Of a stretch of 64,000 nt of DNA, positions 1 through 11,705 are shown in pieces. The notes beneath the pieces are model-generated. The model had not been told where the DNA came from, did no database searches, and worked only from the letters and a program-made list of their open reading frames with translations. Origin of the DNA: Clarkia xantiana subsp. parviflora (taxonomy: Eukaryota; Streptophyta; Magnoliopsida; Myrtales; Onagraceae); NCBI GenBank assembly GCA_036873135.1, contig JAPTYO010000001.1, forward strand, positions 48,719,774 through 48,783,773. The letters are read 5' to 3'. Within the stretch, counting starts at the first letter, position 1. The number at the start of each line of letters is the position of its first letter. The position numbers and the translations under genes are program-made.

Positions 1-299
1 AAGTCTCAAAATTGACTTCTCCAATTTGGGTCAATTTGAGACTTTATGACTAAATTGAACAAAAAAAAGAGTTAGAAAAGTATTAGAGGGACTAAATTGA
101 ACAAAATCAAAAGTTTAGGGTGGATCACGTGACTTGCACATGTCACTTAACGGAAAATATTAACGGAATGCAACGGAAAGACCAAAACTAGAAAAAAAAT
201 ATGCAAACACGTGAGACCAAAACTAGGAAAAAAATAAACATCATAGACCAAAACCCAAAAGTCGTCAAACATTATAGACCAAAACACCTATTAACCCAA
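1..299. repeat. Right half of a Mutator-type foldback MITE
   Basis: This stretch matches, with small changes, the right arm of the complete element at 62554-63070: the same run of phrases around 'agtattagagggactaaa', 'tttagggtggatcac', 'gaccaaaactag' and a right end close to 'cctattaaccc'. Only the right half is in the window, so the left terminus and target duplication cannot be seen. It is non-coding. Family membership is seen by comparison within the window; the superfamily name rests on the 9-bp target duplication of the complete copy. Confidence 0.7.
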
Positions 300-589
300 A
301 AATCTATCAATACTTTGAGTTAGTTTTTCTACGTTTTTTTACTGACCGTACCAATTGGAAACCGGTCACATTCTCGGTATGACGTTCGGTCCAGTTTTAA
401 AATGTTGCATTTATAATTTATCCCTTTTATTTATAATAATCATTTTATTACCAAGTTTTTTTTTTATTTATATTAATTTACATTTTAGGTACTTTTATTT
501 GTTTATTCTAATCTAAATATGTGGCCGCAATGAGATTTCTTCCACAAACCTTAATTTCTTAATTACCCATTTTTCAAAATAATCAAGAA
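300..589. other. AT-rich intergenic DNA upstream of tRNA-Asn
   Basis: I see no coding frame, repeat or regulatory motif that I can support between the MITE remnant and the tRNA gene. Confidence 0.6.
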
Positions 590-606
590 GCTGGAGTAGC
601 TCAGTT

Positions 607-639
<33 letters not shown>

Positions 640-663
640 AAGGTTCAACCCCTTCCTCTAGCG
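590..663 (+). tRNA. tRNA-Asn (anticodon GTT)
   Basis: The 74-base gene folds as a cloverleaf. The acceptor arms GCTGGAG and CTCTAGC pair with one G-T, followed by discriminator G. The D arm contains TAGCTCAGTTGGTTAGAGC (A box), the anticodon stem-loop is GTGGCTGTTAACCAC with GTT in the loop, and the T arm has GGTTCAACCCC (B box). There is no intron and no encoded CCA, as expected for a eukaryotic nuclear tRNA transcribed by RNA polymerase III. The T-rich run 'ttatttttcttctttttact' right after the gene supplies the Pol III terminator. It reads asparagine codons AAC and AAT. Confidence 0.96.
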
Positions 664-2338
664 TTATTTTTCTTCTTTTTACTAATTTTTTCAATAAAGT
701 GAAGGCTTTGTATTGACATCAAAGTGAGGTGTCGTGTCTTGTCGTCGTATCTTCACTTCAACGTCTGAAAATAGCTAACATGACTTGATCTTTGTCTTTT
801 ATACTAAATAATAATCCAATCCAAGCAACAAAGAAACTTGTCTACATTTTAAGCATCCTATCAAACACAATCTTTTTGATAGATAGGCTTTTCTTTGGAC
901 ACAGGTGAGATTCTTGGGTAATAATATTAAACCCTCCTTTTAAATAAACCAACTTAATTAATTAAGCATGATGATCTCATTAATTAACAACCGTGTGTAC
1001 TAACACTTCGTTATTGCCCAATAACTAGAAGTAATTTTATTCTGAAAATTATGTTTCCAGGTGAGATTGATTGTTTTTTTTGGCAAAAAAAAGTGTTTGA
1101 TTGTTTGATCTCCTCAACCAAGGAATATTAAAGCTAGGATAATTAAGCTTTTACTATACACAATGCTATGTAATATATATATTGACCTTTTACTTGAAGG
1201 AAAAGACTATACATACATGGTTGTATTCTCTTCTAGCAGATTTGGCCTCACGTACCTCTCACACACCAATACACCATCCCAAGCTACCTAGTGTATTAAT
1301 ACACATTTCTAGATAATAACTGTAAAATAAATAAATAAATTATTTTTAATTAGGAATGTATTTATTATAAATTTAAATTATTTTTTATTAATCATAAAAA
1401 TCATATATATGATTAAAATTCATTTACATTTATTTTATTTTTTCTGCTTATTTAGTTGAGCAACATTTTTTTGCTTATTGACATGTACTATTTTCAAAGT
1501 TAAAAATAATATAGATTTATATAACTCAAACAAAATTTTATAGTCTGGGCAAAGTGCGACTCAATTTTCTATAGTATAATAATGTTTGTTAGAGTATCCA
1601 CAATGATATTGCGTGGAGATTACTTAAATGTGGATCTTACATGTTTTTTTATGTAAAATGAAAAAAAATATATACTGCAGTGGTTTTACATAAAACACTC
1701 CCTATAAGAAAATTATTATGTTTACGTAAAAATAAATTTTTTTTTTTCTCAAACCATAGCAGGACAACCTCATTTTGTCCTATTTTTTTTTTCCAATTGT
1801 ACTTGTTTTTTTTCTTTTCCAAACACAACAGCGTTTTTTTCAAGCCACAGCAGTGAGCTACTTCTCCTCAGCCGTTCTCTGCGAGCCACGGCAGCGACTC
1901 CCCAACACAGCAGCGAGCCATCGATTCCTCAGCCACAACAGTGAAGCATCGATTCCCACACGATCAAATATTTTTGTTGATATATATATCTTAGTTGTGT
2001 AGTTATATTATATATATAATAATATAAGTATATATAATATTGTCTTAGTTATATATATATATATATATAATTCTAGTTGTGTAGATATCTTAGTTATATA
2101 TACTAATAAACCCTCCTCCAGCTATCTAGCTAGCTCTATGTACCGTGAGGCAAAAGAATGAATGGAGTTAGAAATCACTATCACAATTTTGCTTAGAAGG
2201 TTTGGTAAATACACACCCTAGCTAGCTTTCACTATTTCCTACTCAACCAATTATATTGGAATACGTACTCTCTCCTAATTTCCTTAACTAACTGATAGCC
2301 AAGCTTCTTCCTCCATTGAACATTACAGCTCCTGCTCC
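664..2338. other. Intergenic region between tRNA-Asn and laccase
   Basis: The region is AT-rich with (TA)n microsatellites near 1990-2100 and no credible gene. Near 1590 the words 'ttagagtatccacaatg' resemble the left end of the Tourist-type MITE at 40831-41211, but I could not find the matching right end, so this is at most a decayed end. The stretch at about 1850-1960 is richer in C and contains short open frames on both strands without recognisable protein. The last few hundred bases should hold the laccase promoter. Confidence 0.55.
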
Positions 2339-2346
2339 ATATAAAA
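2339..2346 (+). promoter_or_regulatory. Probable TATA box of the laccase gene
   Basis: ATATAAAA lies 67 bases before the chosen ATG, which puts a start site near 2370 and gives a short leader of about 40 bases. No in-frame ATG lies between it and the chosen start. This is inference from position and motif only. Confidence 0.6.
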
Positions 2347-2412
2347 CCCTAATCTGCAACTTCATCTTCCATCCACAACCCTAACCAACTGAGAGAGAGT
2401 TATTGGAAATAA

Positions 2413-5400
2413 ATGGCTTCCTCAAAGATGACCCTTCTCCTTTTAGGGTTAATAACCCTTTTGGCAACATTTTCTTTGCATTCTGAAGCAGCCATCAAGA
2501 AGTACCAATTTGATGTAAGTAAATATATATATACATTATTCATTTCATGGTATATATATATAAGTCAGACATGGTGTTTTACTAATTAACTAATTAATTA
2601 TTCTCAGGTACAAGTGAAGAATGTGAGCAGGTTGTGCCATGCAAAACCCATTGTGACTGTGAATGGAATGTTCCCAGGACCTACTATATATGCTAGAGAA
2701 GGAGATACAGTGATTGTTAATGTTACCAACCATGCCCAATACAACATGTCTATTCATTGGTACATCCATCCATCCATCTCTATATACATATAACATTCAA
2801 TAATTACATTTATGAAGTTTGAATCCTGTTGAAAATACCGTCTTAATTGAAGTATAAAGATCAGACCATGTCTTCACATAAAAGTTTTAAGACAAGTGAT
2901 TAGTCTGAACTTTAACACACATGCAGGCACGGTTTGAAGCAATATCGCAACGGGTGGGCGGATGGACCGGCTTATATCACGCAGTGCCCGATCCAAACAG
3001 GGAACAGTTACGCGTATCAATTCAATGTGACCGGGCAAAGGGGGACTCTATGGTGGCACGCACACATTCTGTGGCTGAGAGCCACCGTTTACGGTGCGAT
3101 CGTCATCTTGCCAAAGGAAGGAACTCCTTTTCCATTTCCTCAACCAGAAAGAGAGTTCAATCTTATTCTCGGTGTGTATTTCATTACATCATTAGTAATT
3201 ATGACATTAAATTAGCTAGGTACATTTTTCATAGATTTATTATATGAATAATATATATTCTTGTTTGTTTATGTGCAAATTACAGGAGAATGGTGGAATG
3301 CTGATGTTGAATCAGTTGTAAACCAAGGAAACAAGCTAGGGTTACCACCAAACATGTCTGATGCCCACACCATCAATGGCAAACCAGGGCCTCTTTTCCC
3401 TTGTTCTGAAAAACGTATGTCAAATACCATTTTCTCTAGAAGCAACAAAAGGAAATATATAGTCCTTTAAATTTTACTTATAAGAATTTACTAGGGTTTT
3501 ATTAAATTTTACTGAAAATTCATTCTAAATATCAAAACTTAAAAAAAAAATATATAGTATAAATTTTCTAACGAGTTTTTTTGGTTAAAAGTCACTATCT
3601 TGTAATTTTTCTCTAGCCTCTTTTCCCTTGTTTAGAAAAACGCATGTGAAAAACTATTTTCTCTACCAAACACTAGCCCAAATTTTGTGAAGCAACTTTT
3701 TTCAAGGGAAATATAGTCTTTTAGATTTATTTATAAGGATTTGCAAGGTTTTTATTAATGAAAATCCCTTTCAAATATCAAAATTTTGAAAAATTATTAG
3801 CAATTTTGTCATAATTTTGAATATTTCTATCAAACTTTTTTTTAGTTAAAAGTCAGTATCTTGAAAAATTCTCACAAACACGATATCTGTATGAAATTTT
3901 CAATATTTTCATTCCAAATATGTTAATTACGTATAATTGCAAACGAATATCTTCTCACAAACAAAAACTAGATTTCTTTGTACAGAAAATTCATTTCCAT
4001 AACCATTAATCATTCAATAATCAAGTAGCAAAATGTTCACTAAACCCTAATAACTATTTCTTTAACAGATACTTTCGCCATGGAAGTTGAGAAAGGCAAA
4101 ACATACCTCCTCCGAATCATCAACGCAGCACTCAACGACGAGCTCTTCTTCGGAATCGCCGGCCACACCATGACCGTCGTCGAGGTCGATGCAGTCTACG
4201 TCAAGCCCTTCCCAACCCAATCCATCCTCATCGCACCCGGTCAAACCACCAACGTCCTAGTCAAAGCCGACCAACTACCAAGTAGATACTTCATCGCTGC
4301 TCGTCCCTTCATGGATGTCCCACTCGCTATCGACAACAAAACCGCCACAGCCATTTTCCAATACAAATCCATCCCTAACACTGTCCTCCCCACTCTCCCT
4401 ACCCTACCAAACCCTAACGACACCCGAACCGCCTTATCGTACAACAAGAAGCTCCGCAGCTTAAACACGGCTCAATTCCCGGCTAACGTTCCCCAAAAAG
4501 TCGACCGTAATTTATTTTACACGATCGGGTTGGCCGTGAACCCGTGCCCTAGTTGCGTCAACGGAACGCGTCTTCTTGCTTCGTTGAATAATATCTCGTT
4601 CGTGATGCCGAAAATAGGGCTTCTAGAAGCTCACTACTTTAATACACGTGGGGTTTTCACGACGGATTTCCCGGACCGGCCTGTAACGCCGTTTAATTAC
4701 ACGGGTGCACCGTTGACGGCGAATTTGAAGACTTCGCAGGGGACTAGGGTTAGTAAGGTTGCTTTTAACTCGACGGTGGAGCTTGTGCTGCAAGACACGA
4801 ATTTGTTGACTGTGGAATCGCATCCTTTTCATCTGCATGGGTACAACTTTTTTGTTGTCGGGACGGGTGTTGGGAACTTTGACCCGACAAAAGATCCGGC
4901 CAAGTATAACCTTGTAGACCCTGTTGAGAGAAATACCGTTGGTGTTCCAACTGGTGGGTGGACTGCTATTCGTTTCAGAGCCGATAATCCAGGTATGTAT
5001 GATATGATCGAGTGACATTTTTTAAGTTGTAGCTAAGAATTTTTAAAAAAGTTGCATTTTTAAACTAAAACTTTTACAAATAGGTAAAATGATCTAAAAG
5101 GAACCAACGTCATATTTTAACAAATAAATATTAATTTAAGGACTTTAATTGCAAGTAAAATAGATTTATGAACAAAGACTAAATATATTATATTAGATAA
5201 ACGTGCATATATGTGTATTATTCATGCTTATACAATTATGAGCTGATAGAATATATTTAAGAGTTGTTTAGACACGAAATTATATTCGTGTTAAACATAG
5301 ATTTGTATAAAATTATATCAATTATAAGAAATTGGCAGTCCCTGGTTGATTTAATTGTGGAATTTTAATTGATTAATGTTATGCAGGTGTTTGGTTCATG

Positions 5401-5517
5401 CATTGTCATTTGGAGCTACACACTGGTTGGGGATTGAAGACAGCCTTTGTGGTGGAAGATGGACCAGGTCCCGACCAAACTATTTTGCCACCTCCCAAAG
5501 ATCTCCCGACATGCTAA
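2413..5517 (+). CDS. Laccase, multicopper oxidase (LAC4/LAC11-like)
   Basis: This apoplastic multicopper oxidase oxidises phenolics, typically monolignols during lignification. Six exons join in one frame: 2413-2514, 2608-2759, 2927-3171, 3286-3414, 4069-4992 and 5387-5517, giving 560 residues, the usual plant laccase size. A signal peptide occupies about residues 1-26 (hydrophobic [15 protein letters not shown]). All four copper signatures are visible: HWHG in the first cupredoxin domain, WWHAH in the next exon, HPFHLHG near the end of exon 5, and [11 protein letters not shown] in exon 6. The ATILW-like phrase [17 protein letters not shown] matches the Arabidopsis LAC4 type, from family knowledge. 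Introns are GT-AG. All copper ligands are intact, so I expect an active enzyme. The exact paralogue and substrate are inferred, not shown. Confidence 0.95.
3390..3885 (+). repeat. Tandem duplication over the laccase exon 4/intron 4 border
   Basis: The unit starting at 3390, which covers the last 25 bases of exon 4 and the first 200 of intron 4, is repeated imperfectly from 3616 to about 3885. Shared phrases include 'ctcttttcccttgtt', 'gaaaaac', 'aaatatcaaaa' and 'ggttaaaagtcactatctt' (second copy 'agttaaaagtcagtatctt'). The splice donor GTATGT of the first copy has become GCATGT in the second, and the exon-like part of the second copy gains a TAG. Confidence 0.75.
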
Positions 5518-6018
5518 TTTCTTACTTTAGCAATTGGAAGTCGGTCAACATTCTATGTTTTTCTTTTTAAATTTCAAATTCGCAGCAAATTGAATGCAAG
5601 AGGATGGGTGGGTGGGTGATCTCAATGTAGTTTGATTGTGGAGCAAAACAAATTGCAAATATTGTTTGTTGAAACACCAATGATGAATGAAATTATATAT
5701 ATATAGTCCATTGTTCTTTAATTTTAGTCAATTTTATTTTGTGATTTAACCTTTTGAGAATTAAATTGAAATTATACGAAATTCATGAATTTTTTTAGTT
5801 TTTAAAAAATTATGTACATTCAGAAAAAGAGCCAAATGGGCCTGGGTTTTTCTTTCATCTTGATCCCTAATTTTTAGCCCAGAACGTGATAGTCTTCTCC
5901 TCCCTCTGCTCTCTTGTTTACTTTCCAATTCGGAGCTTCTTCTCTTAAACCCTAGACTAGACTAGACAAGATAGATAGATAGTAAAACCTCCAAGAGTCC
6001 TGAGGAAAGTGTACAGCA
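5518..6018. other. Intergenic: laccase 3' end and promoter of next gene
   Basis: The first part is the laccase 3' untranslated region, with the near-AATAAA words 'aatgaa' around 5690. From about 5890 a short C/T-rich stretch and 'aaaccctag' precede the next ATG, a composition common in TATA-less plant housekeeping promoters. I see no other gene here. Confidence 0.5.
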
Positions 6019-7269
6019 ATGTCGGACAGGGAAGACAATGACTCTGATGCCCCCGAGGAGTTCACTGCTGAACAGGTTTGCCGATTCGTCTCTTCTTCCT
6101 CTCCAATTGCTGGACATTTTGTTGAACAAGGTTGAAATATTTCGTTGTGTTTCGTTGCTAGGGTTTGCGTCAAGATGCAGAGTTGAGAAAAATACAGACG
6201 GATAATAAGATCAGGTACATCATCTGTGATACTCAATAGACCGTGGTGTTTATCGTCCAATTTGATTATTTATCTTTTCCATTGAAATAGTTCATTTTGA
6301 GCTAATAGGAATTGCCTATCATAGTGAGTGCTAGTCAATAAGACTTCCATTAAGGCCTTTAGATTAAACCGCTTTGAGCTAACATACAGTAATTGGTAGG
6401 AACAATAATGGATAGAATATGAAACAGAGGGACATATCATGATGAATTGGTGAGGTAGGAAAATGATGTATATGTGTTTTCTTGTTTGAATGGAACTTGT
6501 CACATGTTATTGAAATACTGCTGATAGATGAACTGAAATTGAAAAACTCCTCTGTCTCTTGGTAGAATAGAATGCAAAGGCATATCTTGTAGATAACAAG
6601 TTGTCTTTTTCTTTTTCTTTCTATGTAGGGTTAAACGTGAAGGCAAGGAGCGCAGGAAACTATGGGCAGAGAGGAAAACACCGAAGAAAGCCAAATTAGT
6701 TTCCGAAGATGTTGATGTTCAAGAAGTGGTGGATGGGGGCAGAGCAGATAATGATGACGATGAAGAAAATGTAGCTCATACTCTAATGAACAAAGGAATG
6801 CTTCCAAATGACATTGTTCAGCTACTTGCAGCACGCGAAAAGTACTTTCCTGACCTTTCCTCACCCTCCCTTGTTGTGTTACCTTTCAATAATCTGGCAA
6901 TGATGTTTATGTAATTTGCAGACAAGTATTTTCTTCAGATTCTGAGGATGAAAGCCCTGGGGAGAAATCCAAATCCAGGAGGAAGAAACATAAAGCTTCA
7001 GGGTTAGGAGAATCTCTTTCTTTGTTTTTCATAGATCTTTTCTATATTGGCTTTGGGTTGTGATATTGTTGTATTGCTGCTCAACTTTCAGGTCAGGACC
7101 CATTATTTTGAAGGAAATACCCGCTCCCCCATGCTTGCAGAGTGGTATGGAATTTCTGAAGACGAGGAAAATGCAGGTGAAGAGGTCGAACTCAGTGCTG
7201 CACAATGCTAACCAAGCTTTGCGCCTTATTTCTGGTTCTGCCTTGTTGAGTAGTACTAGCAAGAAGTGA
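6019..7269 (+). CDS. Conserved plant nucleolar-type protein (possibly Bud21/Utp16-like)
   Basis: Five exons (6019-6075, 6162-6214, 6629-6841, 6922-7002, 7092-7269) join in frame to 193 residues. The product is strongly charged. It starts MSDREDNDSDAPEEFTAEQ, continues with a basic stretch (VKREGKERRKLWAERKTPKK), an acidic block of D and E, then KGMLPNDIVQLLAAREK, a serine/acid patch SSDSEDESPGEKSKSRRKK, and ends in a basic tail with the conserved-looking phrase MEFLKTRKMQVKRSN. Charge pattern and KGMLP...LAAREK resemble small plant proteins assigned to the U3 snoRNA-associated Bud21/Utp16 family of 18S pre-rRNA processing; this link is from memory and weak. Introns are GT-AG. The gene converges on the VPS13-type gene, with 240 bases between the two stop codons. 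Confidence 0.75.
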
Positions 7270-7509
7270 AAATTGTTCCTTTATAAAGTGGGATACTTTT
7301 TCACAGTGAAATTTTGTTGTAGCAACATTGTTATTAATCTTCAAATACAGTGTGTATCAATCATCATTCAATGCATGCTATGTAAACTAGAGTTGCATAT
7401 CATGATCCAATTGAACGTGGCAAAATTGTATAAAGGGAAGGCAACATTGTAGTAGCCAACCTAACTAACTACCAAACAGAATGTACAAATACACGAGATG
7501 GTAAAGTAA

Positions 7510-10500
7510 TCATTTTTTGTCATCGTTGTCAAGGAAACTTAACAAAAAGCCGCTGACGATTCTACGAGCGATGGGATGAGGAATGTTGCGGCAAAGCCTA
7601 CCATCGACATAAGCCACTAATCCAGACAGCACAAACCTGCCGATGCCCCATCTCCAAATAAACCTACCCAACTTGGACTGGCTTACTGAAAGCTCCCTCT
7701 CATCCTCCTTCTGATCATCGCCTTTGGTAGTCAAATTCTTCTTGATCTTATAGGTAGCTTTGGTGGCTTGGTTTCTCAGCATTCGAATAGCAAAGCTCAC
7801 TACTAAATGCTCGCATAATGTAATCACTGTAGGTCCGATCCTCCACTCCTGTCAATTATTACAATCAAGATTACTATGAATCTACCAAATAAGAGGCTAG
7901 ATGAGATTCATAAAATCAATGGTAGATACTTACCGAATTGTCTCCACGGAGATGGCGTAAAGAGCGAGAACCAGCCAATGGATCTCCTTTTAGCAGTCCT
8001 CTACTTATAAGGACACCCTTCACACGGTCCATTATCTCCTCCATAATGGTGCTGTTGGGTGGCAGGTTCTTTAGGAAAACCTGCTAGTGTTTATGGTCAA
8101 TAATTAAACACAATCTTATCACTTAACTTGTTATCCATATATCTTATTGCATCATTATCTTCATGTGATACAACAATTATTCACTCGTCGAAAAGGAAAC
8201 CAAATTTGCTGACCTGATCATCAACAACTCTCACTGTAAGATACTCCTGCTTAAAGATTGCATCTAACATGGCCTGAAGGTACCCTTCAATGTAATACTG
8301 CTCAATCCACAATAGAATAGTTAGCTAAAATTTACAGAAAAAAAAAAAAAAAAATCAAGGTAAATGCCACTCAGATGTATGAACTAGAAATACCAATAAG
8401 CACCCGTTTTTCTTTAATAAATTCCCTTTTCAGGCTTGAGACTAGAAGCCAGAAGGAACTAAATAGACAGTAGAAAGATCCCCATTAATCTTGATATTTT
8501 TATTTTTTTAGGAACGCCAATTCATTGAGGAAGAGTCAGCATGATTCAATTTAATCATCTCAATCAAAGTCCATTATTAACCTTTGGAACTTAGCAGAAA
8601 TTGATGAACGAAATCTGAGATATTACCTCGTCCATTCCTGGACTTTCGTCGAGCTTGATTACTCTATCAGGGCCACCTTCCAGCAAGGCACTTCCCAGGA
8701 CTGATGGTTCCATTGCCAATTTCAGAATTCCCTTATGAAATCCTCTAATCTGGAGATATCATACAAGCGAAATGTTACTGCTGCAAGTGCTTTCACTTTT
8801 CAAGGAATAATCCCATCCACATGACCAAAAATATCATTAATAGTATAGAGAGGTTCAAGTATTTTACCATTCCATCAAATCCACTGGTTTCGGCACCCCT
8901 GAGAACAGAATCTGATATCTCAGTGACAGCTGCAAACATTACATTAGACCCTGCTGTCCTCAACTGAAAAAGCACCACAGATAAACAGCACAGATTTCAG
9001 AAGATGCAATGTACACAGAAATCAAGATAGTAAAAAAGAGCTTACTGTCTTCTCGAGATCTCCAAAGTAGCGCTTTGTTCCTGAAAAATCTTTACCCCCG
9101 ATGCTTTTGCTAATCAATTTGAAGGTACCTAATCATACAAATAAAAATAAAAAACTTGATAGAATGGCCAATTATGAATTATAACTTATAAGCTAGATCT
9201 ATACAAAGAAAGCTGATGATGCCCAAAAGAACCAAATCAATGAACATCATATTCATCCTGTCAATGCAAAATATGTAGCCAAAAGCCTTTAAAGGTAGAA
9301 TTGGCTGACTGGGAGTTATCATAAGGTCGGGTTAGTTCGTACGAGACTACTCTTTTGTTTCCCCTATTTGCTCCAAAGAATAAACTCATCGTCTCTTCCT
9401 CATTTTGTTGGGATAAAAGCATTCTGTCTCTTACATACCTCACTTTGTTGGGAAGGAGATTGATCCATAATTTTAGTACAATATCAGCATGAACGGAACC
9501 AAACATTTTATTTCTCAGACATTAGTTTGTAAGATTATGTAGAGATGGGATGAAGTTACACAGTGAAGAAAGATACCCAATGTTAGTCCAGGAAGCTTCA
9601 TTAAAGCTTTGGATGGATCAAAAAAGACATCAAGTGACGATGAAGCCAAGTCGTCAAAAATTGAAGCAAAACCTGGTGGAAGTAAAGGACTTCCTTTTGC
9701 GATGTAAATCGCTCTCATGGCATACCTGGATGGACAAATTAGTATCATCTACTGACTCGGGAGAATCAAACGAGAGAATGAAAAAAAAAAAAAAACATAC
9801 AAGGATTACCATGTATAGTGCTGCGCACATTTAATAGATAGTTCACGCATCGTTACCAGCGCATGAGTAACCAGGACACCATTGAGCTCTACAACCATAT
9901 TTTTCATGGGAGGGATCTATACAAGTTTAAAATTGTGGAACCACTCATGAAAAAGATACAAATTATCATCTTAAGAGAAACAATAATAAAACAATATAAT
10001 GCTTCTACAATAAAAGCAGCTTACCTTAATCACACTATGTATGAATGAACGCAAGGTCTCCTGGGCAGAGCTATAACTTGAATACGAGTCTCCAGGCACA
10101 AAGTTCGCAAAAATCTAGAGAGGCATGTAAAGTGTCATATAAGGTGAAAGTGTAGAAAGAGAAGATCAATAACTAACAAGTTAAAAATCTCTTATGAAAA
10201 TAGTTAAAATCATTGATTATAAAAATTCAAAGCCAATCCTGTAAAAGTACCCGCCATGGTACAACTTTTTAAAACTTCCCATCCATGCGGGTGTCGTTTG
10301 GTGTTAGGGTGGACCCATCTTGGAGTTAATGTTTCCAACACACACCACACAATCGTACTAGTGGACTTGGGCCTAAGTTTCACACTAAATAAGCTGTCGG
10401 ACTAATCTTTTTAAGGGAAATAATCTAGTCTTTTGCATAAACCAGGTAGCTTAATAATTTACCTGATCCTGTACAATTAAGTGGAACGATAACATAAAAT

Positions 10501-11705
10501 CATACTTAAAGTGGCAGAAATTAATTTCATATATTGAATAGTATAGAATCGCTACCTTTATTGGGTGGATCTCAAAGTGATCAAAGTAGAACTGCTGACT
10601 TGGAGTGCTTGATTCGCTTAGGGATGTTCTCCAGAAGGAGACAATTTTCATCAGCGTCTCCTCATCTAAATTCAGATCAATTGGCTGCCCACAGAGAAGA
10701 TATCATCAGGGGCATATGGTGTGTAAAATAAATGAGTAGTGCCAGTTCTGCTGATTTATCCATTGATTTGACTAAGTACCAAATTTGGTGCTCATCGAAT
10801 TCAATTGTCAGATTACTTCAATGCATGGTGTCTTACCTATCGTGGCATACATTTATTAGAAGAACCTGATCTTAGTTGTGCGAGTGATTTGTTGGTTGCA
10901 GGTTTAAATTAGGAGTACCCTTCCATAGTCAATTGAAATACAAACTCAAAGTCGCTCTATATTTTTCTCAAAATTCTCTCATCGTTTTTGGGCCCATAAA
11001 ATGTTTCCTTTGAGTATATATTACAATGATTTCAGAAGTAGCATGCCTCTCGTCACTCCCATAGAAGTTATTGACCCCTTTTAATCTGTTAAGGTCTTCC
11101 AGTGAATTTTTCTTCCAAGCAAAGAAAGAAGTTCATAATAAATTTCCTTTGAGCTAAAAGATCTCTATCAATCATTGGATCGGAGTCACTTTCTACATTC
11201 CAGAAACCATAAGAACACTCGCCTAAAACCTTATAACAACATTCACTAATTCTTAACAAAACCTGCTGCCTATAGGACAAAAGCAACCAAGAGGAATCAA
11301 CTACAAATGGTTAGCCAAGTAGCAATCTAAACTAAGCTGCTTGTACTAAGAAGTGCTTCATAGCACCTCTAGGTGTTGCTTTTACTTCCCTCTACACTGA
11401 CATTCTGTCCAAGGATCCTACACCATTTGCTTGTTATGCGTTTCACATTTGGTTTAAAATACCATGATAAAGTAATTGCTCAGTCAGTTAATATTTTTCA
11501 AAGAGGAGAAGACACAGCATCAACATGAGGCTGTTACCTGCAGAACAATGGACGAGTACTGAAATTGTTTAACCTTTGAACTGCTAGAGCGAAAAACAAT
11601 GACAATTTTGAGTATGCAGTCACTTGAGTCATCACTTTCAGAGTGATGCCTCCTAACCACTGCTGCAAAAGGTGCTCCAGCCCATTTTGGGACAACGTCC
11701 AGTGA
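7510..11705 (-). other. VPS13-type gene, exons 25-35 (C-terminal region)
   Basis: Exons: 11538-11705, 10556-10684, 10025-10114, 9810-9916, 9577-9725, 9046-9128, 8868-8963, 8627-8749, 8214-8297, 7934-8080 and 7510-7848, residues about 2636-3139. Conserved blocks are FDHFEIHPIK, WYAMRAIYIAKGSPLLPPGF, SSLDVFFDPS, KDFSGTKRYFGDL and GFHKGILKLAMEPSVLGSALLEGG, the family's C-terminal (ATG2_C/VPS13_C-like) segment that targets the acceptor membrane. The protein ends FLDNDDKK before TGA. Confidence 0.9.

Noticed and set aside
1588..2010. Possible second Tourist MITE at 'ttagagtatccacaatg'
   Set aside because: No matching right terminus or target duplication was found.
4062..5018. Long open frames antisense to laccase exon 5
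   Set aside because: They are shadows of a strongly biased coding exon; no recognisable protein, and the plus strand is clearly laccase.
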